Source: an uncultured Eubacteriales bacterium
GTDB taxonomy: Bacteria > Bacillota > Clostridia > Christensenellales > Aristaeellaceae
NCBI GenBank assembly: GCA_900553265.1
Contig: USDD01000120.1
Location: 1-6,481 of the forward strand
DNA length: 6,481 bases
Direction of reading: 5' to 3'
The notes beneath the pieces are model-generated. The model was not told the DNA's origin. It worked only from the letters and a program-made list of their open reading frames with translations, and made no database searches. Of this stretch, positions 1 to 6,152 are shown in pieces. Each line of letters starts with the position of its first letter. Position 1 is the stretch's first letter. The position numbers and the translations under genes are program-made.

Positions 1-10
1 GCGTCCTGCT

Positions 11-322
11 TCACAGGTTCTTCGCGATGAATTCCGTCAGATTCTCCGCCGGCGACTCCTTCCAGTAGCTCCGGCAGTCGCTGGTTCGATCCAGCAGGCC
101 GAGGTCGAACATCTCCCGGCGCAGCGTGGCCGGGTCGTGAATGACCGTCCACTCGTCCAGAAGGTCGTTCACCTCGCCCTCGGAGCAGGTTCTTCCCGCC
201 TCAAACCGCTCGCTCAGCAGCCACAGCGCCGCCAGCTTTTTCCGCTTCCTCGCCGGAAGCGCCTTCAGGCGCATGCGCTCGTCCAAAAACGGCCTGAGTT
301 CCCGCAGCTCCGTCTCCGTCAC
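11..322 (-). CDS. DUF2087 domain-containing protein (103 aa)
   Basis: Small soluble protein made almost entirely of a DUF2087-type domain. Recognisable family features are the basic LKALPARKRKKL stretch (residues 19-30), the aromatic ALWLLSERFEAG segment (32-43), the EVNDLLDEW helix (50-58) and the DPATLRREMFDLGLLDR block (63-79) ending in SYW (85-87). The family looks like a small winged-helix-like fold and is often found alone or at the end of transcriptional regulators, but its biochemical role is not established; a nucleic-acid-binding role is my inference from the basic residues and fold type. The start is GTG at 322, chosen because a strong GGGAGGAG (332-339) lies 9 nt upstream inside the end of the cysteine-rich gene. 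Only 6 nt separate the two reading frames, so they are probably co-translated. It ends in TGA at 11-13. No signal peptide or membrane segment is seen. Confidence 0.8.
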   Translation of the reverse strand: MTETELRELRPFLDERMRLKALPARKRKKLAALWLLSERFEAGRTCSEGEVNDLLDEWTVIHDPATLRREMFDLGLLDRTSDCRSYWKESPAENLTEFIAKNL

Positions 323-328
323 GAAAAC

Positions 329-610
329 TCACTCCTCCCGCGCGTCGTTGGCCTGCACCATGGCGAGGATGTCCCGATAGCGCGAGATGATGTACTCGTA
401 GTTCTCCCGCCGATGGGGCACCATGCAGTTGGAGCAGTCCTTGAAGCCCTTTTCATTGTATACGAAATTGCCGCCGCAGCGCCTGCCCAGCGCGTAGAGC
501 GGACAGTAGCAGAACAGACAGTTGAAATCCTCGGGATGCTGCGTGGAATGGCAGGGAAAGTACTCGCACTCCCGATGGCAGAAAAACTTGTAATGCTTCT
601 CCTCAGCCAT
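329..610 (-). CDS. Cysteine-rich small domain protein (93 aa)
   Basis: Short protein matching the cysteine-rich small domain family (the PF04071 type), a probable metal-binding domain of unknown function common in anaerobic bacteria and archaea. It carries nine cysteines at residues 11, 15, 20, 31, 34, 36, 45, 59 and 62. Key blocks are YKFFCHRECEYFPCH (7-21), FNCLFCYCPLYALG (29-42) and KDCSNCMVPH (57-66), followed by a helical YEYIISRYRDIL tail. The cysteine spacing suggests zinc or iron-sulfur binding, which is inference. A longer reading from 646 is open, but ATG 610 is preferred: AAAGGAG (618-624) sits 7 nt upstream, homology starts just after this methionine, and the longer form would run through the rnpB terminator hairpin. 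It lies between rnpB and the DUF2087 gene, which begins 6 nt after its stop. No promoter fits between the terminator and its start. Confidence 0.85.
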   Translation of the reverse strand: MAEEKHYKFFCHRECEYFPCHSTQHPEDFNCLFCYCPLYALGRRCGGNFVYNEKGFKDCSNCMVPHRRENYEYIISRYRDILAMVQANDAREE

Positions 611-617
611 GTTTCTT

Positions 618-624
618 CTCCTTT
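618..624 (-). promoter_or_regulatory. Ribosome binding site of the cysteine-rich gene
   Basis: AAAGGAG on the minus strand, 7 nt before ATG 610. It fixes the start of the cysteine-rich protein. Only 2 nt separate it from the U-tract of the upstream rnpB terminator, so a read-through transcript would place a hairpin directly beside this site. Confidence 0.8.
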
Positions 625-626
625 CG

Positions 627-658
627 AAAAACGGCCGTCTCCGCAAGCGGAGGCGACC
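627..658 (-). terminator. Intrinsic terminator after rnpB
   Basis: On the minus strand, bases 658-648 pair with 643-633: ten base pairs including one U-G, with a single C-A mismatch (653/638), closed by a CUUG loop (647-644). The stem is followed by one G and then five U (631-627). This is a standard Rho-independent layout and begins about 8 nt after the 3' side of the rnpB P1 helix. The U-tract is short and the stem has one mismatch, so termination may be incomplete. The next gene starts 16 nt beyond the U-tract and would depend on read-through or a promoter inside rnpB. Confidence 0.75.
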
Positions 659-666
659 GATATGAA

Positions 667-1015
667 AATTGTGAGCGACGTCTGTAAGCCGAGTTCTGTA
701 TTAGACGATCATCTGTCTGGGCCTGCAGTTGCCAGCAGGCTCTAGCGATTTCCCGAGGACGCGACGGGCCGCCGCATTCGTCCTCCTATCAATCTTGCAC
801 CGGATGGGGTTTACATCGCGGACAAGTCGCCAAGCCGTGGGTGAGCTCTTACCTCGCCTTTCCACCCTTACGCCTTCCCGAAGGAAGACGCGGACTCTTT
901 CTGTTGCACTTTCCCTGAAGTCGCCTCCGCCGGCAGTTAACCGGCATCCTGCCCTGTGGTGCTCGGACTTTCCTCAAGCGCAAAGCGCCTGCGACCGTCT
1001 GGCGTCCTCACAATT
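667..1015 (-). ncRNA. rnpB: RNase P RNA, bacterial class A
   Basis: Catalytic RNA of ribonuclease P, which removes the 5' leader from precursor tRNAs together with the RnpA protein. All universal blocks are visible on the minus strand: GAGGAAAGTCCGAGC (975-961, 5' half of P4), an ACAGAAAGAG block, GGTAAGAGCTCACC (853-840), the AAACCCC...GGTGCAAGA block near 810-790, and the 3' block with ACAGAACTCGGCTTA (699-685) that completes P4, preceded by AGACAGATGATCGTCTAA. The terminal P1 helix can be drawn as AATTGTGAG (1015-1007) with CTCACAATT (675-667), continuing as GACG with CGTC; this sets the approximate ends, giving about 350 nt. The layout fits class A rather than the Bacillus class B. The 5' end lies about 4 nt after the stop of the zinc-ribbon gene and a terminator follows the 3' end. 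Exact termini are inferred. Confidence 0.97.
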
Positions 1016-1042
1016 GTCATCACGCGTTTTCTTCGATGTAAA
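1013..1042 (-). promoter_or_regulatory. Weak candidate promoter for rnpB inside the preceding gene
   Basis: TTTACA (1042-1037) and GACAAT (1018-1013) are separated by 18 nt on the minus strand, matching the sigma-A consensus at 5/6 and 4/6 positions. A start about 7 nt downstream would fall near 1007, a few bases inside the P1 helix, which fits the RNA end only roughly. It may be chance similarity. The alternative is that rnpB is cut from a longer transcript. Confidence 0.25.
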
Positions 1043-1733
1043 GAATTCTGCCGCAGTTGTCGCATTCGACGATGCGGTTGCCCTCCTTCAGCTCCAGCAG
1101 CGTGGCGCTGGGCAGGGACATGAAGCATCCGCTGCACTGGCCGTCGATCAGCCTGGCCATGGGCGGGGTGCAATGCTGCTTGATGCTGTGATAGCGCTCC
1201 AGCAGCTTCGGCTCCACCTTCGCAGCCTCCTTTTCGATGTCGGCGCGCAGCTTCTGCAGCTGAGCGGAGTCCTTCTTGAACTCCGTGTCGTAGACCTGCT
1301 TGAGCTGGTCGTACTCGATCTTCGTCTTGGCCGCGCGGACGCGGATCTCCTTCTGCTGGCGATCCTTCGTCTCGGAATCCTTGCGCAGCTTCAGAAGCTC
1401 CTGCTCGTAGCGGCTCAGCGAATCCACCAGCTTCTGCACGGACTCGGCGCGCTTGTCGGCGTCCTCGGCGGTCGCAGGCGGATTGGCCTCGATTTCCGCC
1501 GCGGCGGCAGCCAGCAGCTTGTCCAGACGATCCGCCTCGTCGCGAATGGCCTCCAGGCGATCCTGCATGACGGCGATTTCGCTCTCCAGCTTCTTCATGT
1601 TGGTCTGCTGATCCATCAGGAAGGTGCGCTGCTTCAAGAGCTTCTGCCGGTTTTCCGACTGACGCATCTTGTTCTCAAAGCGATCGGCCTCCATGTCCAC
1701 CTGCATAAACTGCCACAACTGATCCAAATGCAT
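1020..1733 (-). CDS. C4-type zinc ribbon / coiled-coil protein (237 aa)
   Basis: Member of the COG1579 family of zinc-ribbon proteins. Residues about 8-180 form a long charged helical region with heptad-like spacing, expected to be a coiled-coil hairpin. The C-terminal zinc ribbon has cysteines at 200, 203, 224 and 227 (CSGC and CDNC), around the conserved RLIDGQCSGCFMSLPS and IVECDNCGRILY blocks. Family members are thought to bind nucleic acid or act in RNA or envelope-linked processes, but no firm function is known; no membrane segment or signal peptide is seen. ATG 1733 is supported by AGGAGGA (1741-1747) 7 nt upstream. It follows the nif3-like gene by 20 nt and precedes rnpB by about 4 nt, a linkage usual in Clostridia. 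A promoter in the nif3 3' end may transcribe it with rnpB. It ends in two consecutive TGA codons. Confidence 0.9.
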   Translation of the reverse strand: MHLDQLWQFMQVDMEADRFENKMRQSENRQKLLKQRTFLMDQQTNMKKLESEIAVMQDRLEAIRDEADRLDKLLAAAAAEIEANPPATAEDADKRAESVQKLVDSLSRYEQELLKLRKDSETKDRQQKEIRVRAAKTKIEYDQLKQVYDTEFKKDSAQLQKLRADIEKEAAKVEPKLLERYHSIKQHCTPPMARLIDGQCSGCFMSLPSATLLELKEGNRIVECDNCGRILYIEENA

Positions 1734-1753
1734 TGACGATTCCTCCTAAAGTC

Positions 1754-2515
1754 CTATAAAAACAGCCCCTGTGCGCTGCGCCGAACACATATATTATATT
1801 GTACATCATTTGCGGCGTTTTGTAAAGCCTTGCACAGCGCGTCCACGCCGGGATTCTCCGTGGCGGCGTGGCCCGCCTCCAGCACGCAGAGTCCCTCGTC
1901 CACGGCGGACAGCGCCTTGTGATAGGCCGTCTCGCCGGTGATGTACGCATCCGCGCCCAGCGCCCGCGCGTCGGACGCGAAGTCCTCTCCCGCGCCGCCC
2001 AGCACGGCGATTCTGTGAACGACCTTCCGCTTCTCTCCATAGGCGCGCACGCAGCCGCCCAGCCGCCCGCTCACGAGGCTTGTCAGCTTATCCAGCGTCA
2101 TTTCGGGAAGCTCGCCCACGCACATGCCGTGGGCCGCGCCCTCGACGCTCTGCATCCCCAGCGCCGCCGCCAGCGCGTCGTTCACTCCGGGGTGAGCGTT
2201 GTCGAAATTGGTGTGCATCGCCGCCATCGCCAGCCCGGAACCGGCCAGCCGAACCAGCAGCCGCCCCTCCGCGTCGTCCGCGCAGAGATTGCGCCGCGCG
2301 CGGAATAGTATGGGATGATGCGTGACGATCATCTGCGCGCCGATTTCCAGCGCCTCGTCCAGCACCTTTTCGGTCAGATCCAGCGCGCAGAGCACCGTTT
2401 TGACCTCCGTCTCCCGGCTGCCCGCCAGAAGGCCCACGTTGTCCCACTCCTCCGCCAGCGCGAAGGGCGCAATGTTGTCCAGCAGCGCCAGAATCTGTTC
2501 AGCCTTCACAGACAC
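1754..2515 (-). CDS. Nif3-like dinuclear metal center hexameric protein (253 aa)
   Basis: Nif3/GTP cyclohydrolase-I-type-2-like family, the short form comparable with E. coli YbgI; it lacks the extra inserted domain of Bacillus YqfO. Conserved blocks are AEEWDNVGLL (21-30), VTHHPILF (64-71), HTNFDNAHPGVNDALA (101-116), ITGE (192-195) and AGHAATE (214-220). The probable metal ligands H66, H67, H101, D105, H216 and E220 are all present, so a working dinuclear metal site is expected. Members form hexameric rings; substrate and cellular role remain unsettled. The start is GTG. GTG 2515 gives MSVKAEQ and has GGGAGG about 10 nt upstream; GTG 2509 is an alternative with a GTGA overlap with the trmK stop. 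Either way it overlaps trmK, suggesting coupled translation. Its last 20 or so codons are AT-rich and contain a candidate promoter for the next gene. Confidence 0.92.
   Translation of the reverse strand: MSVKAEQILALLDNIAPFALAEEWDNVGLLAGSRETEVKTVLCALDLTEKVLDEALEIGAQMIVTHHPILFRARRNLCADDAEGRLLVRLAGSGLAMAAMHTNFDNAHPGVNDALAAALGMQSVEGAAHGMCVGELPEMTLDKLTSLVSGRLGGCVRAYGEKRKVVHRIAVLGGAGEDFASDARALGADAYITGETAYHKALSAVDEGLCVLEAGHAATENPGVDALCKALQNAANDVQYNICVRRSAQGLFL
1758..1779 (-). other. Weak terminator-like hairpin at the end of the nif3-like gene
   Basis: On the minus strand GCAGC (1779-1775) can pair with GCUGU (1766-1762) around an 8-nt loop, directly followed by U (1761-1758). The five-pair stem includes one G-U and is weak. 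It lies just before the nif3 stop codon and downstream of the candidate internal promoter, so it could act as a leaky attenuator, but chance is equally likely. Confidence 0.25.
1793..1826 (-). promoter_or_regulatory. Candidate sigma-A promoter inside the nif3-like 3' end
   Basis: On the minus strand TTTACA (1826-1821), a 17-nt spacer and TACAAT (1803-1798) give 5/6 plus 5/6 consensus matches at optimal spacing. A perfect TATAAT (1798-1793) overlaps immediately downstream. The stretch is strikingly AT-rich inside a G+C-rich gene. Predicted initiation falls near 1791-1786, giving a leader of roughly 55 nt before the zinc-ribbon ATG. It would let the zinc-ribbon gene and rnpB be expressed independently of dnaG and rpoD. 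The sequence match is direct; activity is inferred. Confidence 0.6.
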
Positions 2516-3195
2516 GCTTCCAAGTCCTCCCAGATGCGTTTTTCCCGCTCCAATGCCGCGGCGGTCTCCGCGTCGCCGCCCTTCCGCGCGCCTTCCAGCG
2601 CCTTGGCCGCCACGCGGATTCGGAACCGCGCGTAGTCGCCCAGCTCCGGGGGCCGCTTCTGAAGGAATACCGGGCCGATCACGGCCTCGCGCTCGGTCAG
2701 CGCCATTTCGCCGGGCCGCGCCTCGATGCCGATGTAATGCCGCCGTCCGTCCCGGGCGATGCGCTCGTCGGTAATGCGATAACCTGCGCTTTCCATGCGC
2801 GTGCGCAGCTCGGCGATGGCGACGTTGGCCTGCAGAATCAGCCGCGCGTCTCCGAGCTTTTCCCGCCCGCGCTCGACGATGCCCGCCGCCGTGGTTCCGC
2901 CCATTCCGGCGATGACCACCGCGTCTACCGGCTCGTTCAAGCCGTCCACTCCGTCGCAGACGACGAATTTCGTTCTCTCCTTCAGCCCCAGCAGGCGGAT
3001 CAACGCCCGGGCCTTGTCCAGCGACGGCGCGGAAATGTCCGTCAGCACAGCCCGATCGACCCAGCCATTCTGGAGCAAAAACGCGCCGAGCCTGCCGTGA
3101 TCGCAGCCGACGTCCGCATAACTCGAACATCGGCCCACCATTTCCGCGATCATCGACAGGCGCGGATCCAGCGCGATTCTCTTTTCTCCGTCCAT
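2506..3195 (-). CDS. trmK: tRNA (adenine(22)-N1)-methyltransferase TrmK (229 aa)
   Basis: SAM-dependent methyltransferase of the TrmK/YqfN family, which in Bacillus makes m1A at position 22 of tRNA. The Rossmann-like N-terminal domain shows motif I ADVGCDHGRLGAFLL (27-41), the acidic motif II region LTDIS (51-55), VVCDG (78-82) and VIAGMGG (94-100), all typical of the family. The C-terminal part (about 160-229) is a charged helical domain expected to contact tRNA. Length agrees with the usual 220-240 residues. ATG 3195 shares one base with the TGA of rpoD (TGATG), and the nearest AAGGA is about 14 nt away, so translation probably depends on re-initiation after rpoD. The 3' end overlaps the nif3-like start. 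The rpoD-trmK-nif3 order is well conserved in Bacillota and supports the call. Confidence 0.93.
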   Translation of the reverse strand: MDGEKRIALDPRLSMIAEMVGRCSSYADVGCDHGRLGAFLLQNGWVDRAVLTDISAPSLDKARALIRLLGLKERTKFVVCDGVDGLNEPVDAVVIAGMGGTTAAGIVERGREKLGDARLILQANVAIAELRTRMESAGYRITDERIARDGRRHYIGIEARPGEMALTEREAVIGPVFLQKRPPELGDYARFRIRVAAKALEGARKGGDAETAAALEREKRIWEDLEACL

Positions 3196-4283
3196 CAGTC
3201 GATGGAGTCCTTCAGCTTGCGGGAACGGCTGGGATGGCGCAGTTTGCGCAGCGCCTTGGCCTCGATCTGGCGAATGCGCTCGCGGGTGACCTTGAATTCC
3301 CGGCCGACCTCCTCCAGCGTGCGCGCGCGACCGTCCTCGAGACCGAAGCGCAGCTTGAGCACCATTTCCTCCCGGGGAGTCAGCGTGGACAGCACGCTCA
3401 TCAGCTGCTCCTTGAGCAGCGTGAACGCGGCGGCCTCCGCCGGAGCGGGCGCGTCGTCATCGGGGATGAAGTCGCCAAGATGGCTGTCCTCCTCCTCGCC
3501 GATGGGCGTCTCCAGCGAAACCGGCTCCTGCGCGATCTTGATGATCTCGCGCACCTTCTCCTCGGGGATGCCCATTTCCGCGGCGATCTCCTCGGGCAGC
3601 GGCTCACGGCCGTACTCCTGAAGCAGCTGGCGCGAGACGCGGATCAGCTTGTTGATGGTCTCCACCATGTGCACCGGAATGCGGATGGTGCGCGCCTGAT
3701 CGGCGATGGCGCGGGTGATGGCCTGACGGATCCACCACGTGGCGTAGGTGGAAAATTTGTAGCCCTTGCGGTAGTCGAACTTCTCCACGGCCTTGATCAG
3801 GCCCAGATTGCCCTCCTGAATCAGATCCAGGAACAGCATGCCGCGACCCACATAGCGCTTGGCAATGGACACGACCAGACGAAGGTTGGCCTCGCTCAGG
3901 CGATGCTTGGCCTCCTCGTCGCCCTGCTCCATGCGCTTGGCCAGCTCGATTTCCTCCTCGGCGGACAGCAGCGGAACCTTGCCGATCTCCTTGAGGTACA
4001 TGCGCACGGGATCGTCGATGGACGTTCCCTCGGGCACCGAGATGTCGATTTCCTCCTCCTCGGCGTCGTTGAGCACCTCGGGCTCGGGCATAGGCTCGTC
4101 CTTGACGACCTCGATGTTCAGGCTGGAAAGCGTATCCAGAATGCGGTTGAACTGGTCGGAATCGATTTCGACGTCGCCCAGCATCTCCACGATTTCTTTA
4201 TATGTCAGAACGCCCTTGGATTTCCCGGTCTCAATCAATTCGCATACGCGCTTTTTCATGGCTTCTACATTTTCTTTATTCAT
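3195..4283 (-). CDS. rpoD: RNA polymerase primary sigma factor RpoD/SigA (362 aa)
   Basis: Housekeeping sigma-70 factor that directs RNA polymerase to -10/-35 promoters. Residues 1-60 form a short region 1.1-like domain, then an acidic linker (about 62-88). Region 1.2 starts at DDPVRMYLKEIG (90-101). Region 2 follows with NLRLVVSIAKRYVGRG (133-148), DLIQEGNLGLIKAVEKFD (153-170) and the -10-recognition helix YATWWIRQAITRAIADQ (180-196). Region 3 covers about 200-275. Region 4 carries LTPREEMVLKLRFGL (301-315) and the -35-binding helix-turn-helix RTLEEVGREFKVTRERIRQIE (321-341). Length is normal for clostridial SigA, shorter than E. coli RpoD. ATG 4283 is preferred because AAAGGAG (4293-4299) sits 9 nt upstream; a TTG at 4310 overlapping the dnaG stop has no better support. 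It follows dnaG by 23 nt and shares one base with trmK. Confidence 0.97.
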   Translation of the reverse strand: MNKENVEAMKKRVCELIETGKSKGVLTYKEIVEMLGDVEIDSDQFNRILDTLSSLNIEVVKDEPMPEPEVLNDAEEEEIDISVPEGTSIDDPVRMYLKEIGKVPLLSAEEEIELAKRMEQGDEEAKHRLSEANLRLVVSIAKRYVGRGMLFLDLIQEGNLGLIKAVEKFDYRKGYKFSTYATWWIRQAITRAIADQARTIRIPVHMVETINKLIRVSRQLLQEYGREPLPEEIAAEMGIPEEKVREIIKIAQEPVSLETPIGEEEDSHLGDFIPDDDAPAPAEAAAFTLLKEQLMSVLSTLTPREEMVLKLRFGLEDGRARTLEEVGREFKVTRERIRQIEAKALRKLRHPSRSRKLKDSID

Positions 4284-4292
4284 AACTCGCCG

Positions 4293-4299
4293 CTCCTTT
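4293..4299 (-). promoter_or_regulatory. Ribosome binding site of rpoD
   Basis: AAAGGAG on the minus strand, 9 nt before ATG 4283. It selects this start over the in-frame TTG at 4310. The adjacent GACCGGTC (4301-4308) is a perfect 8-bp palindrome over the dnaG stop codon, probably incidental. Confidence 0.75.
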
Positions 4300-4306
4300 C
4301 GACCGG

Positions 4307-6031
4307 TCAACCGTCCAGCTCTCTGCTGATTGCGTCCATCTGCTCGTACAGCGCGCGCTTCTGCTCGGGCGCGGCCGTCTGAATCTCCTCCTGAATCTTC
4401 GCGGCGCGAAGCATCAGTCGGCTTTTGCGTATTGTTCTCAGGCAGGTCTCCGCCAGCCGGAGGGCTTCCTCGCGGTCGTCGGGCACCGGCTCGTAATTGA
4501 GCATGCGAACGGCGCGGACGCGCTCGTCCTCGTCCATGCTCTCCAGCAGAGAATTTACGCCTTCTCCGGCAAGCAGACGCTCGGCCAGCGTCCGCGCCGT
4601 TCCTTGGGTAAAGTCCTCGATTTTCACCATTTCGGCGGGCATTGCGCCCTCCCGCAGCAGCGTCAGCAGCGCGCGCTCGGCCAGCTCCGCGTCGGACGCG
4701 GGCGCTTCCTCGCGGGCGGCGCGCCGGGCGGGCGCGTGGGTCGGCGCGGCGGCCATCACGCCCAGCTGCGAAAGAAGCACCTGGCGGTCGTAGCCCGTTT
4801 CGTTGGCCAGCCGCCGCAGATAATTCTCCCGCTCGATGGGGCTTTTGACCTTTTTGAGAATCTCGCAGCAGCGCATGGCGTACTGGGTCATTCCCTCCTG
4901 CGTGGACACATCCAGATCGTCCCGGGCGCGCATCATGCGGTATTCCGTCGCGCCGTATTTGGGTAGCGCGTCGAAGCCCGCCAGACCGTTGGCCTTGACG
5001 AAATCGTCGGGATCCATGCCGCCGGGATAGTCGATGACCCGCGCCTTCATGTCCTGCGAATCGAAGATGTCCAGCGCGCGCAGCGCGGCCTTGCGCCCCG
5101 CGCCGTCGCCGTCGTAGCTGATCCAGACCTCGGGGGCGTAGCGCTTGATGAGCCGCGCCTGCTCCTCGGTCAGCGCCGTGCCCAGCGTGGCCACCACGCC
5201 CGCCACGCCGTATTTGCGCAGTGAAACCGTGTCCATGTAGCCTTCCACCAGCACCAGCCGCCCGAGATTGCGCTCCTTCTTGGCGAAGTTCAGCGCGTAC
5301 AGGCCCTGACGCTTGTTGAACACCGGCGTCTCCGACGTGTTCAGATACTTGGGCTGCACGTCGCCCATGGCGCGGCCGCCGAAGCCGACCACGCGGCCCT
5401 GAGCGTTGATGATGGGAAAGATCGCGCGGCCGCGGAACATGTCGTAGGCGCGGCCGTCCTTTCGGACGACCAGCCCGGCCTTTTCCAGCAGCGCGTCGTC
5501 AAAGCCCTGCTCCGCCATGTGCCTTTGCAGCGCGTCCCAGCCCTTGGGAGCCGCGCCCAGACCGAAGCGCCGGATGTCCGAGTCGTTCAGTCCGCGTTTG
5601 TAGAGGTAGTTCAGCGCCTCCGCGCCCTCGCCCGTCCACAGCGTCGAATGAAAGAAGCGCGCCGCGAGGGTGTTGGCCTCGTAGATGCGCTCGCGTTCGT
5701 CCGGGCTGATCCGGCCTGAGCCGGTCTGCGACTGTTCGGGAATCTCCATGTGCGCGCGATCGGCCAGCAGCCGAACCGCATCCATAAACTCCATCCGCTC
5801 CATTTCCATCACGAAGTTGATGACAGTTCCTCCCTTGTGGCAGCCGAAGCAGTAGTACATCTGCGCCTCGGAATCCACGCTGAACGAGGGGGTCTTTTCG
5901 TTGTGGAACGGACAGCAGCCCCAAAAACGGCGGCCCTTCTGCTTCAGGGGAACATACTCGGAGACGATCTCTTCAAGATTTGCTCTGGATCTCAGCTCGT
6001 CCAGCCACGCGTCCGACAGTCTACCGGCCAT
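4307..6031 (-). CDS. dnaG: DNA primase DnaG (574 aa)
   Basis: Synthesises RNA primers for lagging-strand replication and works with the replicative helicase. The N-terminal zinc-binding domain shows CPFHNEKTPSF with ligands C40 and H43, then YYCFGCHKGG with C61 and C64 (CHC2 type). The RNA polymerase core spans about 110-420, including AIFPIINAQGRVVGFGGR (203-220) and KYLNTSETPVFNK (228-240). Its TOPRIM part has LVEGYMD (E263) and SYDGDGAG (D307, D309), the metal-binding acidic residues. After a low-complexity Ala/Arg/Pro linker (about 428-445), a helical C-terminal helicase-interaction domain runs to 574. Length matches the family (about 580-600). ATG 6031 has AAGGGAG (6037-6043) 5 nt upstream, and the MAGRLSDAWLDELRSRANLEEIV start fits other primases. 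It is the first gene of the dnaG-rpoD block. The upstream neighbour is a divergent aspartate kinase. Confidence 0.97.
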   Translation of the reverse strand: MAGRLSDAWLDELRSRANLEEIVSEYVPLKQKGRRFWGCCPFHNEKTPSFSVDSEAQMYYCFGCHKGGTVINFVMEMERMEFMDAVRLLADRAHMEIPEQSQTGSGRISPDERERIYEANTLAARFFHSTLWTGEGAEALNYLYKRGLNDSDIRRFGLGAAPKGWDALQRHMAEQGFDDALLEKAGLVVRKDGRAYDMFRGRAIFPIINAQGRVVGFGGRAMGDVQPKYLNTSETPVFNKRQGLYALNFAKKERNLGRLVLVEGYMDTVSLRKYGVAGVVATLGTALTEEQARLIKRYAPEVWISYDGDGAGRKAALRALDIFDSQDMKARVIDYPGGMDPDDFVKANGLAGFDALPKYGATEYRMMRARDDLDVSTQEGMTQYAMRCCEILKKVKSPIERENYLRRLANETGYDRQVLLSQLGVMAAAPTHAPARRAAREEAPASDAELAERALLTLLREGAMPAEMVKIEDFTQGTARTLAERLLAGEGVNSLLESMDEDERVRAVRMLNYEPVPDDREEALRLAETCLRTIRKSRLMLRAAKIQEEIQTAAPEQKRALYEQMDAISRELDG

Positions 6032-6095
6032 GCTTTCTCCCTTCTTTTCGCTTCAGCCCGCCACGCTGCGGCTCCATTGTCTGCTCGATAATGCC

Positions 6096-6124
6096 TTTAC
6101 AATTTCGCCGCGATTGGTCAAAAT
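6096..6124 (+). promoter_or_regulatory. Weak candidate promoter toward aspartate kinase
   Basis: TTTACA (6096-6101), a 17-nt spacer and CAAAAT (6119-6124) match consensus at 5/6 and 4/6. It would give an untranslated leader of about 240 nt before the kinase start. No better plus-strand promoter was found closer to the gene, but the match alone is not strong. Confidence 0.25.
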
Positions 6125-6152
6125 TCCTGCAAAAAAACGAACTTTCCAAAAA

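Noticed and set aside
729..1736. 335-codon plus-strand open frame across rnpB and the zinc-ribbon gene
   Set aside because: It is antisense to a certain RNA gene and a well-supported protein gene, is Leu-rich as expected for the reverse of a Glu/Gln/Lys-rich coiled coil, and shows no family features.
2516..3130. Long N-terminal extension of the nif3-like frame to 3130
   Set aside because: The extension overlaps trmK in another frame and is Arg/Gly-rich with no domain features; homology begins at the GTG starts near 2515-2509.
4270..4312. TTGACC near the dnaG stop as a -35 for rpoD
   Set aside because: A -10 at 17-18 nt would fall on the rpoD start codon (AGTTAT), putting initiation inside the coding region; the match is also poor.
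3234..4382. 382-codon plus-strand open frame opposite rpoD
   Set aside because: rpoD is unambiguous on the other strand; the frame is a Leu/His-rich mirror created by high G+C codon bias.
6093..6121. TTGACC (6121-6116, minus) as the dnaG -35
   Set aside because: The -35 matches well, but no acceptable -10 lies at 16-18 nt; the only AT-rich candidate is at 14 nt.
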